The notes beneath the pieces were generated by a model. That model was not told where the DNA came from, did not search any database, and saw only the letters and a program-made list of their open reading frames with translations. Position numbers and translations under genes: made by a program. Below, one piece after another: positions 50,701 to 56,700 of a stretch of DNA of 64,000 bases. How positions within the stretch are numbered: position 1 is the first letter of the stretch; the number at the start of each line of letters is the position of its first letter. Source of the stretch: Arctic95D-9 sp035967665 (lineage in GTDB: Bacteria > Verrucomicrobiota > Verrucomicrobiia > Verrucomicrobiales > DEV007); assembly GCA_035967665.1 (NCBI GenBank), contig JAYWLB010000036.1, positions 62,001 through 126,000 on the forward strand, given 5' to 3'.

Positions 50701-53700
50701 AGCGTCGTCACTGTAATGTCACCCTGATTACCGAGAGCCGTCGCTGTGATGTCAGAATCATTACCGCCATGACCGAGTTGAGCAAAAGCCACCTGGTGAT
50801 AGCCACCGGAAAAGTTCACGCCCCCGGTTCCCGAGATCACTGTGATATCTCCATCCTCAACACCGTCACCATCAACATCCCGCTGCCCGTGGTCGCCGCG
50901 AGCCTGAGCGCCACCGTGCCCGAGAAGCGCATAAGTGTAACTTCCGCTCCCTCCGGTATTTCCCCCACCTGTAAAATTAATTCCACCCGCTCCGCCGGTC
51001 GCGCCGTCTCCCGCCTGAACGTTGATATTACCTGAGAAGTCACCATTGAACTCATAGGCACCGTGTCCAATCTGAGTATAATTCTGGTTTTGACTGTTCG
51101 CCTGTGTCGAAACGCCGCCGGTCGCATTCACCGAGCTGCCAGCACGGACATCGATATTTCCGCTGAGATTTCCGACACCCCGCTCGTAAGTCCAGTTTCC
51201 ACCAACGATACCACCGTGTCCGATCTTGGCGGCATGATACTCATCCCCACTATTGTCAACGCCGTTACCGGCCCGCAAATTCACTGAGGTAGTCGTATCA
51301 TTGATTGCCCCGCTGGCATCAAATCCGGAATAGACCGTGATATCACCAAAATGATTTCCACCTGTCAGGATTCCACCGTGTCCAATTTGAGCAGCAAGAA
51401 AGCGTCCCTGATTATCCCCATGGCTGGACAGAATTCCAGCGGCATCACCTGCAACAGCATCCGTTGAGCCCCCCATCACATTCACATTACCGTTGAATGA
51501 TGTAATCGTGATATCACCAAAGTGTCCCCATATACCCTCTCCAACTCCCTCAGTGCCGGCATCGTCAGCTGAAGTCGCCGATGTAAGATTCACAAACTCG
51601 TTGTCGCCGATTGGATCGGACTCATATCCACCGTGACCAAGCAGTGCGTATATTCTAAAATCCTCGTTAGCACTCTGATCCGCTTCAGCAGGATCATCGA
51701 GAGATCCTGTTCCGGCGATAAAGTTCACGTCGCCACCGGTTGCAATCGTAATATCACCATTAAGCCCGTATGCATCTGCGTCCGTTCCGGTCCCGGTTCC
51801 GCCACCACCGGTCTTGGAAGCATAACCGCCATGGCCCAGCTGAACGTAGTTTTCAACGCGGTCACCGGCTTTAAAGTGAACACCGATATTTGAACCAGCG
51901 ACATTACCTATATTGGCCAACCCGGTCGGTCCGGAACTGGCGAGACCACTTCCACCGCTTCCGTTAAGACCTTGAATGGTAATATCACCGAAGTGGTTTC
52001 CGTCCGAATCGCGTCCGCCGTGACCTAACTGGGCGTAGGCCTGAGCATCAGTTTCATCCAGACCGAGACCGGCGAGGAATTCCACTGCACCATCGGTGCT
52101 GATCGTGATATCGCCCGAATGAGCACCGTTAGGCCCATAGCCGCCGTGACCGAGCTGCGTGTAGGCTGCCTGACCGTTTCCTGCGTGGAAACGAACATCG
52201 CCTCCCGCTGCGAGCGTGATATCCCCGACTAAACTCTTGTCATCATTGGCTCCGTCATGCTCAGCTCCATACCCGCCATTTCCGAGTTGTGCGTATGCGA
52301 GATCAGCTCCGATGGGGCGGTCCATGTCATAGTCGACCGTGCCCCCCACCTGCCCATCAGGGTTTACCACCTCCGTCATCGTGACACCACCCGTAATGTA
52401 ATTAATCGAGCCGACACTTTGACCGACCGTGAGCGAGCTGCCTGCCCCCACTGTCTGAACCTCTAGAGCACCTCCATTGTCGACGATAACGGTGCCATTG
52501 GGAACATTCATTTTAAACGTCCCCGACGCGATACCTATGTTGCTGGCAAACGGGGCGAGATCGGATTCACTTGACCCCGTAACACCACCGAGCGTGTCAT
52601 TGTGGTAGGCGAACAGCTGAATCGTATTTCCAACATTACCCTTCAGAGCGAGCGCCAACTGTGGATTAATCGTGGCATCATTGTCAGCTCTGTTGTTGGA
52701 ATCCGGCGTTCCCCAACCGCTTACGTTATACTCCGTTCCGAAAGCGACCGTATTGTTCGGATCAATATCCTGAGTAAAGCGAACCTCGCCATTTCTCAAA
52801 TCAATTTCCCCGACGACATTTGCTCCGAGACGCTTTCCATCGACATCGAGAGCACCTGTTCCGGACTCGTAAATCTGTGCAGTGGTAAAGGCCCCGTCTC
52901 CGTCAGCTTCAATAAACGAGCTTCCGTCTGCAACATAGTCTTTCCCGTCAACCGTGATCGTGAAGACACGCTCTCCCACGCGGATATCTTTCCGTCGAAG
53001 CGGAGTCCAACCGGAGGCCTGCCCGTTGCTGAATCCAAAAGTTGAGCGATCAACTGACATCCCGGATTCCCCACGCACCTCAAAAACTTCCGGCCCCTGC
53101 CCGCCGAGGAAAAGGATATCCCCGCCCGCCGATACGTTAATATCAGCAACGCTGTCTCCGTCATTCTCGTAACCACCATTGCCCAGCTGCACCCAGTTGC
53201 GACGTCCTGCACCAGCCACGAAACTGATGTCCCCGGTGTTGGCTGTCACATTGATCTCTTCGAGAGGGTCATCGTTGACATCGCGCTTGCCATTGTATCC
53301 TTCAGACTCATCGCCTCCATTGCCAAGCAAAGCGTAATTTCGCTTATCGGCAGAGTCATCATAGGTATTCGCTCCCCCGGAAAAGCTGATATCGTTTTCC
53401 GCGGTAACCGTGATATTTCCGCTGTGGTCCCCGACGGCGCCGTATCCGCCATGCCCAAGATGAGTGTAATGGAGGATTCCAAAACCCGTACCCAGACCCG
53501 TCGAACTACCCGGCGCATTCACTTGATGATCCCCTGCCTGGAAGCGTATAGACCCTCCGGTTGAAATGACCGTAATATCACCATTGTGCCCAACACCGGA
53601 ACCCCGGAGATCTGTTCCACCATTTGATCTCACATCAGCATCGTAGCCTCCGTGCCCCAGCTGACTGTAGATTCGCCCGTCATCAAAATCATAGCGATTC

Positions 53701-56700
53701 GCGAGTAACGTTCCCGAGGTAAAGAGAATGTCCCCTTCAGCACCGACGTCAATCAACCCGGTAAGTCCACGCACACCCGGGTCATTATTTTCCCTCGATG
53801 AACGGGCTCCATATCCGCCATGTCCCAACTGAGTGTATGAGTCACGCCCCTGACCAGCAGTAAAAACAAGACCACCTTCAATCGCCGTGTCCCCTATCAT
53901 TCCCGGAGCACTACTGAGAAAACCTTTTCCGGCAGTCACCCTGATATTCCCCTGATGATGACCGTCGGCATCCAACCCGCCATGCCCGAGCTGTGAGTAT
54001 TGTTCATTGTCATGATAACCGAACCCCCGCCCCGAAAGGAACTCAACAATTCCACCGGCTTCGACGGTAATATTTCCATCTGGCGTAGCGTCAAGTAGGG
54101 CGACATCCGTTTCCATGCCGGAACCGGGATCAAACTGGTATCCGTGAAAGCTCTGATTACTGCGACCACCATGCCCCAACTGGGCATAGGCATTGTCAAA
54201 GGTACCGCCATGAAAGCGAATATCACCATCGACGGTTACTTTGATCTCACCGTAACTTCCCTCGGAATTCCGACCTCCATCTGCGGAGCCATAACCGCCG
54301 TTGCCCAACTGAACAAACGCGCGATCAGCATTTCCTTCGGTATACTCGTAATGCGCAACCACCTCATCCGGGTTAAGCCGGTCATTCAATGGCGGTCTCA
54401 GCTCGGTGCCGATTCCCCCGTTGAGCTCACCATTCGCATTCGTATCGCTCGTCGCTGTATTAATGCCGTTAAAGATAAGACGTCCCGTGTCGTAGGAAAC
54501 CGACCCGACAACCAGGCTGCTTTCATCGTAAAGCGTCCCATTTCCGAAAATATCGCGAATTACCTGGCGACCGTTCCCGTTGTCGTCGGCATCGATTACA
54601 ATAGAAACAGAACCCGCTACAATTCCACCATGCCCCAGATAAGCGCGGTTCGCGCGCAACGCTGCATCGGACTCAGCGGTATGCTCGTTGTTAATAGCAA
54701 CGATCGTTCCGCCATTGTCATAGCTGTAGTCGATATCACGGGCAAACGCCTCATCATTGCCCTCAATCCTGTCATAAATGGTCATTTCGCCGGTTGCGTA
54801 GTCGATAGTTCCGACAATATCGCCATTAGCGAACCCATTGAACCCGCCACCGTTAATAATCAGATTTCCGGCACCATCGTCGATGACATCATCCGATCCA
54901 CTGCTGCTGGATGAATCAATTCGGATCGATCCGGGTGTGATCGGACCGGAGAATCCGGCGCCGTCTGCGAGCCCTCCGGTTCCATGATAGAGAAAGAAGG
55001 AGCGCTGCTTCATTGTCGCTTCCTGCAAAGCCGTATAGGTGTGCGGAGTGCCATACTGGAAACCGGTCAACCCCGGATCCGCATTCGCGGTTGGCCCTTC
55101 GATCGTGGCCCCGACATAGTTCGTAATTGAGATGGGAACATTTCCTCCATTCGGTCCAATCATATAGAGATTGCCTCCGTTTCCGACGGTAACCGTTATG
55201 TCTCCGTTATGATCGCCATCCACTTCGTAACCACCGTTACCGATCATCGCAAAAGCTTCCTGCCCGCGTGCCCAAACGTAGTTCGTAGAACCCGTATTCG
55301 TTCCACCAAAAACCTTGTTTGATTCACCGACACCGCCACTGCTGGCATCAAAATAAATATCCCCCTGCGAGGTAACCGTAATGTCAGCGCCGGTAATATT
55401 GTTATCCCCGGAATCATCCCAGCCTCCCATGCCCAACATCGCAAAGCTGCGCAAAGAGTCTCCTGCAGTGAATCGAATCGCACCCACCCCGCCTGTTCCG
55501 GCAGCCACATCAATCGTGTTGTTGGTTGAGAAAGTCAGATCAGCCTGATTATTGCTCACAAAATTGTAGCCACCATGCCCTAACTGAACAAAACGCTGAT
55601 CCACATTATAAGTGCTTCCGCGTGTATTCCCCTCGGGATGAGTATCGGCATCGATCGTGTCGCCGATATGACCGAACTGGTCGTTCGACGCAGTGTTCGT
55701 ATTCACTTCACCGCCGTAATTGTTATTGTTACTCCTGTTCTTCTCCGTAAAGGCGGCGCTGAGAGCAAGCGCATCGGTCGGCATTGAAATCCGACTGGTA
55801 AATTCAATATGATCTCTCGCATTCACAACAATGTCCGAGAGTCCATCACCGGTGACGAGAAACTGGTTCGTATCACCTCCGTGACCGATCATGCCATAAG
55901 CGATGTTGGCGCGCCCCGTCCTGACAATCACATCTCCATCGACTGCCCCGCTACCCTGACCGGCGTTCACGGTGACAGAACCTTGAACCCCGTCATTCTC
56001 CGTGCGCACATCATGTCCACCGTGACCGATCTGAACAAAAGACCGCTCACCGTAACCGAAATTCCTCTCAGAGCGTTTCTCCTCACCACCAATCATGAGA
56101 ATCGCCCCGTTTTCAGCATCCACCTGAATATCACCTGAAATCCCGGCAACAAAACCGTCGGCAGTCCGGTCATCATCGGCTCTCATATTGGCACCGCCAT
56201 GCCCGATCATGCCGTATGAAGTATCCGCATTGCCGGCCCTGACTTCGACACCGACTTTACGGGTCGCAACAAGTTCGCCTGCGGGAATATTGTAAGGATC
56301 GTGGCCAGCACCAAGGTCAGCGTGCCAGACACCGGCATCATCGTATCCCATGTTATCGGCCACATCCACAGTGCCTCCGGCAAATACAGTGATATCACCG
56401 TGGATATTCTGATTTGGTTGCCCTGCTCCGATAATCGCAGGTCCCGTTGAGGTGAATATACCACCACCGGCAGGATCGTCGCGATGCCAACCACCGTGAC
56501 CGATCTGAACATTCGAAAACTGATTTTCCGAACCCGATCCGGTGTCCTGAAGCTGGGTGTTCACATCAACCAAAGTTCCGGTATTATCATCACCTTCGCG
56601 GGGAAGCAGATTAAATCCCAGAGCCCGAACCGCGCCCGTGGTAGCGCTCACGACGATGTCACCGCTTGAGGTCTGATCGTAAATCGTGCGACGGTTTCCT

